DNA from: Halobacillus massiliensis
GTDB lineage: Bacteria > Bacillota > Bacilli > Bacillales > Halobacillaceae
Assembly: GCF_900166625.1 (NCBI RefSeq)
Contig: NZ_LT800499.1
Span: 2,707,361-2,771,360 of the forward strand
Length of the DNA: 64,000 nucleotides
Reading direction: 5' to 3'
How positions within the stretch are numbered: the stretch's first letter is position 1; every line of letters starts with the position of its first letter. Under the pieces are notes generated by a model that saw only the letters and a program-made list of their open reading frames with translations, did no database searches and had not been told where the DNA came from. This document shows positions 34,860 to 43,939 of the stretch, one piece after another. The position numbers were made by a program, and so were the translations under genes.

Positions 34860-35233
34860 GTTCTTTCTCCGCCATTCTTTTTCTCCACTGTATAGGAGAT
34901 AAGCTCTTTAATTTTTCCATCCTTAAACTTATGAAATTTATAGATATCGCAAAATTCATAAGTCTTACGTTTACCGTCTTCTTCTACTAAATCTATCGTT
35001 CCGTTTACGGCTGCATTTAATCCATGGGTGATAATGGTTGAAAGAGTAAGTTTTTCGTGAAGTCCGCTTTTCATTGACTGAACAGCTTCTTTTACATCTT
35101 TTTTTCCTTCAATTGTAGTTTCTCCTGCTATTCTCCAAATAATGTTATCGGTTACATTTTCAAGGATAAAATCAGTATCATTATTCACAAAGGCTTCATT
35201 AAATTTCCGTAAAAGCTCTTCTTTTTGGGTCAT
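34856..35233 (-). CDS. NTF2/SnoaL-like small protein
   Basis: About 125 residues beginning MTQKEELLRKFNEAFVNN. The alpha+beta cone-barrel pattern of NTF2-like proteins is suggested by NVTDNIIWRIAGETTIEGKK and YEFCDIYKFHKFKDGKIKE. The start ATG 35233 is chosen because GAGGGGAGC lies upstream; the in-frame upstream extension to 35296 has no ribosome-binding site. It is the first gene of the unit running to 33184. Possible polyketide-cyclase-like or binding role; function not determinable. Confidence 0.65.
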   Translation of the reverse strand: MTQKEELLRKFNEAFVNNDTDFILENVTDNIIWRIAGETTIEGKKDVKEAVQSMKSGLHEKLTLSTIITHGLNAAVNGTIDLVEEDGKRKTYEFCDIYKFHKFKDGKIKELISYTVEKKNGGERT

Positions 35234-35371
35234 TTCAAAAGCTCCCCTCGATCTCGATATTGTTGATTTAATTTTAGCATATATTCCGAATTCCAACCGT
35301 GAAAAGAAAGTTAGTTTACCAGAAAAAGATGATAGCTGCTTCTCTCATTGTCCCCTGATCATCTACATAAT

Positions 35372-35399
35372 AAAACACGGACTTCTAAGTCCGTGTTTT
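35372..35399 (-). terminator. Terminator of the DHA2 transporter gene
   Basis: AAAACACGGACT (35372-35383), four-base loop, AGTCCGTGTTTT (35388-35399). A perfect stem six bases past the stop codon of the gene at 35405. Confidence 0.85.
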
Positions 35400-35404
35400 C
35401 CCGT

Positions 35405-36853
35405 TTATCTGGAGGCTGCAGCCTGTTTATTTCTCGATGGACGAGCTGTTTCTTCCATTTGTCTTTTCGGTTTAATAAAAAAGGCTAATATTAAAGCAAC
35501 CACAGCTGTAATGCCAGCTACCACAAATGAAACATTCACACCGTGTATCATCCCGCTTACTCCTTCAGTGGGCCTGGCGCTATTGGTCATAACAGTTACC
35601 AGCATTGCTGTTCCTACTGCACCAGAAACCTGGCGCATTGTATTATTCATTGCTGTACCATGGGGAATTCGCTTCTCAGTTAATGTGTTTAATCCTGCAG
35701 TCGTTACCGGCATCATAACCATCGCGACACCCAGCATACGAACAGCATTGACTACGGCCAGATAGAAGAAAGTAGTTTCACTAGTTAGATTAGTGAACAT
35801 AAAGGTGGTGACACTAAGGATGACCAGTCCTGAGATGGCAAGCCATCTTGCACCAAACTTATCAAATAACCGGCCGGTTATAGGATTCATAAAGCCCATG
35901 ATAAGAGCACCTGGCAGAAGCATTAATCCAGACTCAAAGGCAGTGAATCCTAACATGTTCTGCATAAAAATCGGCAGGATTGTGGCTCCGCCAATTAAAG
36001 CAATAAATACAACCATTCCTAAGACGGTCGTTAAAGTGAAGACTTTGTTTTGAAACACCCTGAATTCTAAGATCGGCTGTGCCAGCTTAAACTGTCTTAG
36101 TATAAAAATAGTCAAAGCTACCGCGCCAGCTGCCATAGAGATGATCACCTGCTCATCTCCCCAGCCGGCACTACCTGCCGTACTAAATCCATACAGTAGA
36201 CCCCCAAACCCAATCGAGGATAATAAAATCGATAGTATATCAACTTTTGGAAATGTTCGTTTCGTAACATTTTTAAGAATAAAGTATGCCACTATAAAAT
36301 CGATAATGACGACCGGCAAGATGACATAGAATAAGCTCCTCCACGGAAACTGTTCCACAAGCCAGCCGGAAAGCGTGGGTCCAATAGCGGGGGCAAAGGA
36401 AATGACTAAACCAAACATTCCCATAGCTGCTCCCCTTTTTTCAATAGGATACACAAGCATTAATATCGTCTGCATTAAAGGCATAATAATTCCAGCACCT
36501 GATGCCTGAACAACTCTTCCCACCATCAGCACCCCGAAATTAGGAGCTATAGCGCAAATTATCGTCCCTGCACCGAATAATCCCATAGCTGACAAGAATA
36601 AAAACCTCGTGGTAAAACGTTCAATTAAAAAAGCGGTAATCGGAATCATGATCCCGTTCACCAGCATAAAAATTGATGTCAGCCACTGAGCTGTACTTGC
36701 ATCCAAATCCAAATCCTTCATGATATGAGGCAGTGCCGTCGCTAAAAGCGTCTGGTTTAAAATAGCGGCAAAAGCCCCGGAGATCAAGACTAACATTAAA
36801 GGACCTCGATTAATCTTCGTGTTAGTACTTGAAGCTTTATAATCGTCAGCCAT
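35405..36853 (-). CDS. MFS multidrug exporter, DHA2 (EmrB/QacA) family
   Basis: A 482-residue drug:H+ antiporter with about 14 membrane spans. Motif A-like ERFTTRFLFLSAMGLFG, motif B-like GRVVQASGAGIIMPLMQ (arginine in helix 4) and motif C-like GLVISFAPAIGPTLSG (helix 5) are all visible. It starts with ATG behind AAAGGAG. It is monocistronic; no TetR-type regulator gene is adjacent. Closest named relatives would be LmrB/MdtP-type pumps, but the substrate cannot be assigned. Confidence 0.9.
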   Translation of the reverse strand: MADDYKASSTNTKINRGPLMLVLISGAFAAILNQTLLATALPHIMKDLDLDASTAQWLTSIFMLVNGIMIPITAFLIERFTTRFLFLSAMGLFGAGTIICAIAPNFGVLMVGRVVQASGAGIIMPLMQTILMLVYPIEKRGAAMGMFGLVISFAPAIGPTLSGWLVEQFPWRSLFYVILPVVIIDFIVAYFILKNVTKRTFPKVDILSILLSSIGFGGLLYGFSTAGSAGWGDEQVIISMAAGAVALTIFILRQFKLAQPILEFRVFQNKVFTLTTVLGMVVFIALIGGATILPIFMQNMLGFTAFESGLMLLPGALIMGFMNPITGRLFDKFGARWLAISGLVILSVTTFMFTNLTSETTFFYLAVVNAVRMLGVAMVMMPVTTAGLNTLTEKRIPHGTAMNNTMRQVSGAVGTAMLVTVMTNSARPTEGVSGMIHGVNVSFVVAGITAVVALILAFFIKPKRQMEETARPSRNKQAAASR

Positions 36854-37051
36854 ATTACTCCTTCTTTCTATTACTTAATAGTTCAATTAATTAATATTTC
36901 GTCCACCGAAATATAATAACACATAAGGAAAAGAAGCGAAAGAAAGAAGTTCAGTTATCCACCCTTAAAAAGAAAAGCAGAATGTTGGGAATCAAGAACG
37001 GTTCCCTTTACACTTAAATGTAATAACTTTGATTAAGAAAGGAAGAGAAAA

Positions 37052-37774
37052 ATGGGACAATCATTAAAAGATAAAGTTGCTTATATTACTGGAGCGGGCA
37101 GAGGAATTGGAAAAGCAACAGCCCTTGAACTCGCCCGTGAAGGAGTTCACCTAGGATTAATGGCTCGAACAGAAAGCAGGCTGAAGAAAACAGTAGAAGA
37201 AGTAGAAGCTTTTGGTGTAAAAGCAAGCTATGCCGTTGTCGATATCTCAAATCAGGAAGAAGTTAACCAGGCAGTTTCTAAATTGAAAGAAAATATAGGG
37301 AAAGCGGATATTCTCATTAATAATGCAGCCATTTCCTCTCGTGGTCAGTTCCTCGAAATCGACCCGCAGGATTGGAAGAAGACAATAGAAGTAAATGTTT
37401 TTGGAACCTATCATGTGACAAGAGCGGTTCTTCCGCAGTTAATTGAGAAAAATCAAGGGGACATCATTAATATATCTTCAAGCAATGGGCTTAAAGGAAC
37501 AGCTGGATCTACAGCTTACAGTGCTTCTAAATTTGCCGTGCAAGGGATGACCGAAGCTCTTATGCAGGAAGTACGACGAAACAATATCCGTGTCAGCACT
37601 TTAAATCCGAGCCTTGTTGCTACAGAGTTGGCTTTTGGTAATAAAGTTGACGAACAAGATAAGGAAAAGTACATGCAGCCTGAAGACATTGCCGAATATA
37701 TGGTCTCTCAGCTCAAACTTAACCAGCGAATCTTTATTAAAACCTCTCTTCAATGGGCAACCAATCCATTCTAG
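37052..37774 (+). CDS. Short-chain dehydrogenase/reductase (FabG-like)
   Basis: A 240-residue classical SDR. The cofactor loop is ITGAGRGIGKATA (residues 13-25), NNAAIS lies at about 91, the catalytic Ser in INISSSNG, and the YxxxK pair in TAYSASKFAVQG (Tyr/Lys about 155/159). The arginine in the MARTESR loop suggests NADP preference. The ATG follows AAGGAAGAG. It resembles YmfI/FabG-like 3-oxoacyl reductases, though substrate is unknown. Two hairpins and a type B repeat follow. Confidence 0.85.
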   Translation: MGQSLKDKVAYITGAGRGIGKATALELAREGVHLGLMARTESRLKKTVEEVEAFGVKASYAVVDISNQEEVNQAVSKLKENIGKADILINNAAISSRGQFLEIDPQDWKKTIEVNVFGTYHVTRAVLPQLIEKNQGDIINISSSNGLKGTAGSTAYSASKFAVQGMTEALMQEVRRNNIRVSTLNPSLVATELAFGNKVDEQDKEKYMQPEDIAEYMVSQLKLNQRIFIKTSLQWATNPF

Positions 37775-37796
37775 GAATTTGAATCCAGACTCAATA

Positions 37797-37831
37797 AAAA
37801 GGCTTAGAGAAATAAATGTTTTAAGCCTTTT
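37797..37831 (+). terminator. First terminator after the SDR gene
   Basis: AAAAGGCTTA (37797-37806) pairs with TAAGCCTTTT (37822-37831) around a 15-base loop. Confidence 0.65.
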
Positions 37832-37840
37832 ATTGCAAAG

Positions 37841-37875
37841 GAACTCGACCATTTATAAATGGTCGAGTTCTTTTT
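37841..37875 (+). terminator. Second terminator after the SDR gene
   Basis: GAACTCGACCATTTA followed directly by TAAATGGTCGAGTTC: a 30-nt perfect palindrome, then TTTTTC. It gives a tandem pair of terminators. Confidence 0.8.
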
Positions 37876-37922
37876 CTAAGAAGTATGGGAAGCGGGATCA
37901 CTTCGCTTTTAATAGAGAAGCA

Positions 37923-38040
37923 GGCCGGGGGAAACGACTCGCTTTCCATAGGCGAACGGTGAGCTTCCTCGGGCTTTTAGCCCTCCGGGATCTCACCCTG
38001 TTCTATCCTCCCATAGGAGTCTCGCCGTTTCCCCCGGCCC
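37923..38040 (-). repeat. Type B palindromic repeat, copy 3
   Basis: Minus-orientation copy. It starts AGGCCGGGGGAAACGACTCG, carries CGGTGAGCTTCCTCGGGC, TTTTAGCCCTCCGGGATC and CCTCCCATAGGAGTCTCGCC, and ends TTTCCCCCGGCCC. CGGAAC follows at about 38060, in a decayed terminus. Confidence 0.8.
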
Positions 38041-38161
38041 TTTTTGAAAATAAGTATGATCGGAACTTGAAGTTCTTCTTGTGCTATTCAATAACTAATA
38101 ATAGATTTCACAGTAAAGAGAACAACCTTATACCTTATCAAAAGTGAGAGTGAGTAAGCAT

Positions 38162-38680
38162 TTAGTCTGTGTTTAAAATCCCAAGATAAGCTTTCCAGGG
38201 ACCTACATCATCACAATACCTATGAGCCATCACCCGAACGATTTGGGAGATATGTGTTAAGTCGTGGACAGCCCATGTAGCCAATAGCTCTCTTACTCGA
38301 ACTGTACCAAGGGCTGGATGATGCCCTTTCCTCTCTAACTGATCCTTTACTTGGTTTAACTGCAGAACATTATTTTTGCGAAGCTCTTTAAAATACTCAA
38401 TTCTTTCTCGAATGGTATGGTTTGTTGTCTTTCCCAAATGAGAATGACGGTCAAATGCCGGAAAGGATTCACTTTCTCCCTTTTCAAGAATATGTGATAA
38501 ACGAGGAATCCAATTGTACTTTTCCGCCTCTATGAGATGGTCGACTACTTCGGAGACATTCCATGTACCTTCTCCTTCATTGCAAGTAAGCCATCCATCT
38601 GAGACACCTGAAAGAAAAAAATTCAAGGTCTGAGGGGTACGCTCCAAAATTTCTATATTTTCCTGAAGATTAAAATTCAT
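38162..38680 (-). CDS. DinB-family (DinB_2) metal-dependent protein
   Basis: A 172-residue four-helix-bundle protein of the DinB/YfiT superfamily. The three-histidine metal site is suggested by [13 protein letters not shown] (about residue 46) and [16 protein letters not shown] (about 137 and 141). Such proteins include thiol-dependent transferases and many of unknown role. The ATG overlaps the stop of the upstream lysozyme-like gene by one base (TAATG), so translation is coupled. Confidence 0.8.
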   Translation of the reverse strand: MNFNLQENIEILERTPQTLNFFLSGVSDGWLTCNEGEGTWNVSEVVDHLIEAEKYNWIPRLSHILEKGESESFPAFDRHSHLGKTTNHTIRERIEYFKELRKNNVLQLNQVKDQLERKGHHPALGTVRVRELLATWAVHDLTHISQIVRVMAHRYCDDVGPWKAYLGILNTD

Positions 38681-39354
38681 CAGTTCCCACCTCCACTGAT
38701 TGAGCTTAATCGCACTTCATCATTTTCCTGTTCATAATAGGACAGGACAGCTTCCACATAATATATATCCCCATAACAGGCATCATACTGAACAGCTTCT
38801 TCACGAACACAGCTATAATCTCCGGTATGTGCCAGTTCATCATACTTTTCTGCAGAAAATTCAATCGCTAGCTCCTGCGTATATTTCCCACCATTTTGCC
38901 TTACATAGTCTATAAATCCCGCTCCAAAATTATAAGCCTGGAGAGCGAGTTTAATATCATTATCTGCCTGATTTAATGTATTAGCAAAATAGGAAACTCC
39001 CTGTCTGATAGAAAGCTCGGGATCGTCAATACATCCTACCGAACCGCACAGAGACTCCGAAGCCTGCATGGGATCTGACCCTCTGCCGCCGGATTCCTGC
39101 ATCATTAATGCAAGGATGAGATCTGTATACTCGCCAATCCCTTCCTCTTCTGCATACTTTTGAACTTCATCTTCATATTGTAATACCTGGGGGGAGATGT
39201 TTTTTTCCTTATTTGTAAAAGTAGTAAAACCTTCTCCAATATCACTTGCGTTGATCCAATGCATAAAACCAATGAATAAGAGAATAGGGAGAACGAACTT
39301 TATAATACCCTCCGTAAATACTTTACTTACAGACTTGGACTTTTTCTTAGGCAT
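38680..39354 (-). CDS. Membrane-anchored lysozyme-like (transglycosylase) protein
   Basis: About 224 residues. A basic N-terminus ([11 protein letters not shown]) and one transmembrane helix (about 15-35) anchor an extracytoplasmic lysozyme-like domain. The likely catalytic Glu is in [20 protein letters not shown], and [15 protein letters not shown] matches the family's substrate-binding motif. Two Cys pairs ([25 protein letters not shown]) may form disulfides. Start ATG 39354 is preferred because GGAGGG lies upstream. It is similar to the bacterial lysozyme domain of CwlT/YocA-type proteins. Confidence 0.8.
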   Translation of the reverse strand: MPKKKSKSVSKVFTEGIIKFVLPILLFIGFMHWINASDIGEGFTTFTNKEKNISPQVLQYEDEVQKYAEEEGIGEYTDLILALMMQESGGRGSDPMQASESLCGSVGCIDDPELSIRQGVSYFANTLNQADNDIKLALQAYNFGAGFIDYVRQNGGKYTQELAIEFSAEKYDELAHTGDYSCVREEAVQYDACYGDIYYVEAVLSYYEQENDEVRLSSISGGGN

Positions 39355-39673
39355 GTTCTCCCCTCCCTCCATAATAAATACCCTAACTATTCTATCATTA
39401 AATGTCTCGCCATACTTTTGGGAAGTTTTAAGAATGAAAGACTACTTTTTAGAAAGACAGAAAAATATACGGAGCAGCTTATCGAAATTCTCAATCTTGT
39501 AATCTTTCCCATTATGTTTCCCTTCCATAAACCGCTTTTCCTATTTACTGATAATACTATTAAGCTGTGAGGTGCCGATAATATTAGGGTTACCTGATGC
39601 AAGAGATACAAAAGCACCTGTCACCCTCGTTCTTCTTTTTACGGATTACCTGCTGACTTTGTTTCATAAAAAA
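39355..39673. other. Gene-free stretch
   Basis: About 320 bases between the lysozyme-like gene and the ectD terminator. A plus-strand stretch near 39450-39545 reads like a broken frame (TEQLIEILNLVIFPIMF, then stops) and may be a gene fragment, but it lacks a start and ribosome-binding site. I see no repeat copy here. Confidence 0.3.
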
Positions 39674-39701
39674 ATCCAGAACTGTTCAAACAGTTCTGGA
39701 T
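39674..39701 (-). terminator. ectD terminator
   Basis: ATCCAGAACTGTT (39674-39686) and AACAGTTCTGGAT (39689-39701) pair perfectly, with a minus-strand T-run (complement of 39667-39674). Confidence 0.85.
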
Positions 39702-39738
39702 CCTATATGCCAGCCTATAATGAGAGAATCTCCTTCAC

Positions 39739-40638
39739 TTAGTTATAACTTAATGGTCGTACACCGTCACGTACCGCAATAAATTCCGGACGCTCTTTCC
39801 CGCCGGAGAATGGCTCTACGAGTTGATTCTCCACGCTGTTAAAGACCATAAATAAGTTATTTCTATCATACGGTGTAATGTTACCATTAGATCCGTGCAT
39901 CGTGTTGCTTTCAAAGATTGTAATAGAACCAGCTTTTCCAGTCGGTACAGAAATACCGTCACCTTTTTCAGCCAGCCATCTTAAGCTTTCATGATCCGGC
40001 ACTCCAAGTTTCTGCTTCTGAAGGGATTCCTTGTAATTGTCATCAGGTGTTTCACCTATACAGCTGACATAATAGTTATGGGACCCTGGTATAAGCATCA
40101 ATGGCCCGTTGAATGTATAGTTATCAGAAAGTGCGATTGATACACTTAATGCTCTCATACGCGGCATTCCATCTTCTACATGCCATGTTTCAAAATCAGA
40201 ATGCCAGTCGAATTCTTTTCCAGTAAAACCAGGCTTATAATTGATTCGGGATTGGTGAATATAAACGTCGCTTCCTAGTAAATAGTTTACTATGTCTAAT
40301 AAACGTTGATCATTAGTTACATCTTTAAAATAGTTGTCATCTTTATGGACATGAAAGATTGAGCGGATCTCATCACTCTCTGGTTCACGGATAACTTTAT
40401 CTGACTTCACATCACTACTGTCATCCTTTAGTTCAAAAATCCCTTTTTGCATGTCAGATACTTCTTCATCTGTAAAAAGATTATTAACTTGAAGGAAACC
40501 ATTTTTTTCATAGAAATCGAGCTGCTCTTTTGAAAGAGGAGCATTATGATCATTGGAACGGTCAGTATGAATAACTGGATCCTTTCTTTCCAAGATCTCC
40601 GGCTTGTTATTTTGTCTTGAAGGATAAAGATCTTTCAT
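39739..40638 (-). CDS. ectD: Ectoine hydroxylase
   Basis: A 299-residue Fe(II)/2-oxoglutarate-dependent dioxygenase that converts ectoine to 5-hydroxyectoine, a compatible solute. The family signature [17 protein letters not shown] is intact. The iron ligands count to His146, Asp148 and His248 ([10 protein letters not shown]), identical to the positions established for the Virgibacillus salexigens enzyme. The ATG follows AAGGAGAG. It is alone, with a long upstream region; ectABC is not in the window, so hydroxylation depends on an ectoine pathway encoded elsewhere or on uptake. Confidence 0.97.
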   Translation of the reverse strand: MKDLYPSRQNNKPEILERKDPVIHTDRSNDHNAPLSKEQLDFYEKNGFLQVNNLFTDEEVSDMQKGIFELKDDSSDVKSDKVIREPESDEIRSIFHVHKDDNYFKDVTNDQRLLDIVNYLLGSDVYIHQSRINYKPGFTGKEFDWHSDFETWHVEDGMPRMRALSVSIALSDNYTFNGPLMLIPGSHNYYVSCIGETPDDNYKESLQKQKLGVPDHESLRWLAEKGDGISVPTGKAGSITIFESNTMHGSNGNITPYDRNNLFMVFNSVENQLVEPFSGGKERPEFIAVRDGVRPLSYN

Positions 40639-41064
40639 GACTACACTCTCCTTATATTAATAAAAGATTTTCACACATTGAAGCCGATTCTAATGATGTC
40701 GAATAATGCTGGCATATAGCGAGAAACTCTCCCACGTACGGGACACTTTCCCACATGAAAATGAATTAAACTACTATTTTAAGAAAATTTAGATAAAAGC
40801 AGGAATAAGTCGAAAAAGCGCAAAATATTAAGATAATTGCCTTTGTATTCTCTCAGAAGGCTAATTTCCGAACACATCACTCCTCACCGCCCTGTTTGCT
40901 ATCTGATTTCTGGACATTTTGCTGTTATTTTTATCTCTGTAAAATAGAGATAACCGTTACTGTATAAACATTTCTTTAAGAATTACCTTCTGACTTTCTC
41001 AATTGTTTGGTTGCTTTATTGCTTTTTACTATTTTTCACTAGCATAAAAATATATTAAAATAAT
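40639..41064. other. Gene-free stretch upstream of ectD
   Basis: About 425 A/T-rich bases that must contain the ectD promoter, probably osmotically controlled. I see short inverted motifs (for example TATCTCTG/CAGAGATA-like near 40930-40952) but no open frame with a ribosome-binding site and no repeat copy. Confidence 0.4.
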
Positions 41065-41092
41065 AAAACCCAGAGCCTGGACTCTGGGTTTT
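41065..41092 (-). terminator. Terminator of the subtilase gene
   Basis: AAAACCCAGAG (41065-41075) pairs with CTCTGGGTTTT (41082-41092), just past the stop codon of the protease gene. Confidence 0.85.
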
Positions 41093-41105
41093 CCATAATA
41101 GAAGT

Positions 41106-42308
41106 TTAATAGTTTACAGCAGCCTGAGAATTAATTCTTCCATACTTGAAATAGCTTCCTGTTCCATTAATTCTGTCAGCTGTATTTTGAATAGCTGCAC
41201 GGATTTGCGTATTACTCCTTCCCTGTCCAGCGAGCAGTCCAGCAAGTCCGGCAACATGCGGAGAGGCCATCGAGGTACCGGACATATAGGCATACCCATT
41301 ATTTGGAACCGTTGAGGCAATATCAACTCCTGGGGCCGTTACATCTACCCACGTTCCATAGTTTGAAAAAGAAGCTCTTCGATCATAGCGGTCGACCGCA
41401 CCTACTGCAATAACGTTTGCGTAAGACGCTGGTTCAAAGGTTGTAGATACCCCATCATTTCCTGCAGCAGCCACTACAACTGATCCTTTGCTCCATGCAT
41501 AATCTACAGCGTTTTTTAAAGTCTGAGTGTCACAATCACATCCTAAAGACAGGTTGATGACCTCAGCTCCTTGATCGGCAGAGTAGCGGATAGCGTCAGA
41601 TATGGCCGTAAGCGATCCACTTCCATCAGCCCCCAGCGCACGGACAGCTAAAACACGAGTGTTCGGAGCCATTCCAGCAACACCTTGAGCATTATTGGTT
41701 TCAGCTGCTGCCGTACCGGCGACATGAGTCCCATGTCCATTTAAATCCATTGGATAATAATCATAATCAACAAAATCATATCCGCGAATCGTTTTATCAT
41801 TTAAATCGGGATGATTATAATCTACACCAGAATCGATAACCGCTATCGTCTGATTGCTGTTTCCTCTAGCAACATCCCACGCAACTGGTGTTTTAGTCAA
41901 CTGAGGACCATATTGAGCGCTGCTATAATAAGTATCATTTGGTGTCCAATCAGCGGAAAATTCATAGTTTGGTTCCGCGTATTCTATGTTAGGATTTTTA
42001 TTTAAAGCTTTAACTGTTTTTTCTACATTTTTAACTTTAAGCACTTTATATTCTGAGTCTACAACGTCCTTATCCGGAACTTCGTCAGCAGCCAGTTCTT
42101 TTAATGCTGAGGCTTGTGCCGCTTTACCTTTACTTTCTTTAAATTTAACGACTACCTCCCCTTTAACATATTCGTCTTTCTCCACCTGCTTGCCCAGTTG
42201 CACTTTCGGCAGCTCAGCTGTCTTCTCGGCAGCGGATGTCTCGCCGACGCTTGGCAGCAGTGCCATAGAAACAGCCATCGATAATACGGCTAATCGTTTA
42301 AACTTCAT
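41106..42308 (-). CDS. Secreted subtilisin-family serine protease (thermitase/Ak.1-like)
   Basis: A 400-residue preproprotease (S8). It has a signal peptide (1-27), an inhibitor-like propeptide (about 45-118, GEVVVKFKESKGK to IEYAEPNYEF) and a mature domain from about residue 120. The catalytic triad is Asp159 (VAVIDSGVDYNHPDL), His192 (GHGTHVAGTAAA) and Ser346 (SGTSMASPHVAG). The oxyanion Asn is in AAAGNDGVST. A Cys-Asp-Cys motif (C257, C259; LGCDCD) matches the unusual disulfide near the active site of Bacillus Ak.1 protease. The ATG follows AAGGAGGA. Monocistronic. Confidence 0.95.
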   Translation of the reverse strand: MKFKRLAVLSMAVSMALLPSVGETSAAEKTAELPKVQLGKQVEKDEYVKGEVVVKFKESKGKAAQASALKELAADEVPDKDVVDSEYKVLKVKNVEKTVKALNKNPNIEYAEPNYEFSADWTPNDTYYSSAQYGPQLTKTPVAWDVARGNSNQTIAVIDSGVDYNHPDLNDKTIRGYDFVDYDYYPMDLNGHGTHVAGTAAAETNNAQGVAGMAPNTRVLAVRALGADGSGSLTAISDAIRYSADQGAEVINLSLGCDCDTQTLKNAVDYAWSKGSVVVAAAGNDGVSTTFEPASYANVIAVGAVDRYDRRASFSNYGTWVDVTAPGVDIASTVPNNGYAYMSGTSMASPHVAGLAGLLAGQGRSNTQIRAAIQNTADRINGTGSYFKYGRINSQAAVNY

Positions 42309-42439
42309 AAAAATTCCTCCTTATCTTGGGATAATAATACATTCACCAAAATAAGGAGGAATTCCTTCTGTTTTAACTTGGGAAAGAAAGCCCACTATAT
42401 GGGGCTTTACTCATCAATTTGTCTTATCATTTGGGAAAC

Positions 42440-42697
42440 TTATTCCTTTCCTAAAATCAAAAGACCGTGTACTTTCTTCATTACATAGGGTCCGGCCAAC
42501 TCTTTTGGCGGCACACCATAATACGATTTCACAGCTACTTTATCAGCTTTTTTCTGCTCTGCTACAAATTGATCAATTTTAGCTTCAGGTATACTGCGTG
42601 GTTCAATCACAACCGTTTGATCTATTCTAACACTATAATTTCCAGTAATTTTAAGTTTCTTTTTACCGAAGTAGAGTTCTTTTATCGGTTCGATCAT
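42440..42697 (-). CDS. Small 85-residue protein, unknown
   Basis: A basic protein reading MIEPIKELYFGKKKLKITGN at the start, then KSYYGVPPKELAGPYVMKK and a GLLILGKE end. No signal peptide or Cys is present; it may be a small beta/alpha fold. The ATG has AAAGGG about eight bases upstream. Monocistronic, no informative neighbours. I do not recognise the family. Confidence 0.55.
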   Translation of the reverse strand: MIEPIKELYFGKKKLKITGNYSVRIDQTVVIEPRSIPEAKIDQFVAEQKKADKVAVKSYYGVPPKELAGPYVMKKVHGLLILGKE

Positions 42698-42803
42698 TCA
42701 AATACCCTTTCCTATGCAATCTTTATAATGAATTTTTTTATTGGCAGCGGCTTTTTTTTTTTTATGTACCTGCTGCCTTTTTTTATGATTCCCTCTAAAA
42801 AAT

Positions 42804-42840
42804 AATGAATGATTCCCTGCAATGCAGGAAATGATTCATT
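42804..42840 (-). terminator. Terminator-like hairpin
   Basis: AATGAATGATTCCCTGC and GCAGGAAATGATTCATT are near-complementary. On the minus strand it is followed by ATTATTTTTTAG. It could end the transcript of the 42992 gene. Confidence 0.5.
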
Positions 42841-42991
42841 TACTTCCCTCCTTTAGTCACCATCATCCTAATTCCTATACCCTATAACCAATATTTCGAC
42901 AAAAAAATACATAATCCTTCCTTTACATGAAAATATTATATGAAATATTAGGACCTTGTACCAATAAAAAATAGACACCCCAGGAGGTGCC

Positions 42992-43189
42992 TTATGGTTT
43001 ATTAATTTCTTTTATTAACGTAATAAGCGTAGGTGACACAGTATTCATATCGATAAGACCATCTTCACACTCTTTTACTTTATCCAGCTGCTGCAGAAAG
43101 TAATCATCCCTGCATTTAAACCTGAGTGTTCCTGAACAAATCTTTCCCTTTACATTTTTCACTTGTTGATGAAGCCACTCTCTCTCCAA
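42992..43189 (-). CDS. Small 65-residue protein, unknown
   Basis: The translation runs EREWLHQQVKNVKGKICSGT and ends SPTLITLIKEINKP. It is soluble, with three Cys residues (ICSG, FKCRDD, KECEDG). The start is a TTG at 43189 with GGAGAGG about seven bases upstream, a convincing site. An imperfect hairpin just past the stop (42972-42990) may be its terminator. No family recognised. Confidence 0.55.
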   Translation of the reverse strand: MEREWLHQQVKNVKGKICSGTLRFKCRDDYFLQQLDKVKECEDGLIDMNTVSPTLITLIKEINKP

Positions 43190-43266
43190 TACTTTCCTCT
43201 CCTTTTTTCCAAGGTCTATTTGACAGTATAGGAGAGCAACTGTAAAAATATACGTACTATTTTTGT

Positions 43267-43419
43267 TTATTCATTGTCCTTATTATTCAGATATTCATTG
43301 AGCTCCCCGTCACTATTACTATGGTTTTTCATTTGGCTTAATCGGCCATTACGGTGCTCCCCATTATTTTTATTTTCCTTAAATTGATTGTCCTTTTTCT
43401 TTCCTTTATTCTGACTCAT
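43267..43419 (-). CDS. Small 50-residue Asn/Lys-rich hydrophilic protein
   Basis: The translation starts MSQNKGKKKDNQFKENKNNG and ends NEYLNNKDNE. It is extremely polar, with no hydrophobic core, so probably disordered. ATG 43419 is chosen because AAAAGGAAGTG lies upstream; an in-frame upstream extension (to 43470) lacks a site. It looks like the small spore-associated or stress proteins of Bacilli, but I cannot name it. Confidence 0.5.
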   Translation of the reverse strand: MSQNKGKKKDNQFKENKNNGEHRNGRLSQMKNHSNSDGELNEYLNNKDNE

Positions 43420-43682
43420 TGAAAACACTTCCTTTTCATTTAACTTTTTCTTAGTTTCAGCGAAAACCATTAAATTATACAGCTTGTTCTTTCTCCTTAA
43501 GCCATTCCCCGGGAAATATGTTTTTCCTAAATTAAGATATTGGCGGTCTTTTCATTGACCATCCGCGTCCACTCTATTTAAAAGTTTTTTACAATTTTTA
43601 TACATATGGAAAAATTGGGTTGTCGATGGATTTAGCTTTATTTTATACTTATATATATATTGATAAAAGCGGAGGTTGTAAA

Positions 43683-43868
43683 ATGGTTATTCGCTTAGTT
43701 ACATTTTTTTTAATTGGAATTATATTATTTACCGTTTTTTCTATCTTCCTGACCGACCTTTTAGGATATCTTTGGACAGTATTAGCTGTACTTCTCGTAC
43801 TGGGAGTGGCTTATTTAACCTACCACTATATAAAGAAGATACTGCTGCTTTTAAAGGATGAACATTAA
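43683..43868 (+). CDS. Small two-span membrane protein, unknown
   Basis: A 61-residue protein with two hydrophobic segments (VTFFLIGIILFTVFSIFL and WTVLAVLLVLGVAYLTY) and a lysine-rich end. The start ATG 43683 follows CGGAGG by seven bases; an upstream ATG at 43620 in frame has no ribosome-binding site. Monocistronic, convergent with the hpa island. Confidence 0.6.
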   Translation: MVIRLVTFFLIGIILFTVFSIFLTDLLGYLWTVLAVLLVLGVAYLTYHYIKKILLLLKDEH

Positions 43869-43903
43869 GAGAAAAGGATAAGAGGACCGTTTTCATAAAA
43901 TCA

Positions 43904-43931
43904 AAAAAACATCCGGAGACGGATGTTTTTT
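43904..43931. terminator. Bidirectional terminator at the end of the hpa operon
   Basis: AAAAAACATCCG (43904-43915), GAGA loop, CGGATGTTTTTT (43920-43931). It separates the small membrane protein gene from the convergent DapA-family gene that ends the hpa operon. Confidence 0.9.
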
Positions 43932-43939
43932 ATTTGGAT

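Noticed and set aside
35142-35765. Long plus-strand frame (207 codons) opposite the DHA2 transporter and NTF2-like genes
   Set aside because: Antisense to two well-supported genes and crossing a terminator; composition follows the complementary codons.
37614-38147. 177-codon frame overlapping the SDR gene end, two terminators and a type B repeat
   Set aside because: It runs through strong terminators and a repeat, overlaps a well-supported SDR gene and has no recognisable domain.
39387-39617. Minus-strand 76-codon frame in the gap upstream of the lysozyme-like gene
   Set aside because: It has a GTG start with only a marginal site, an implausible protein composition and no neighbour support. 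A broken plus-strand frame in the same region is equally unconvincing.
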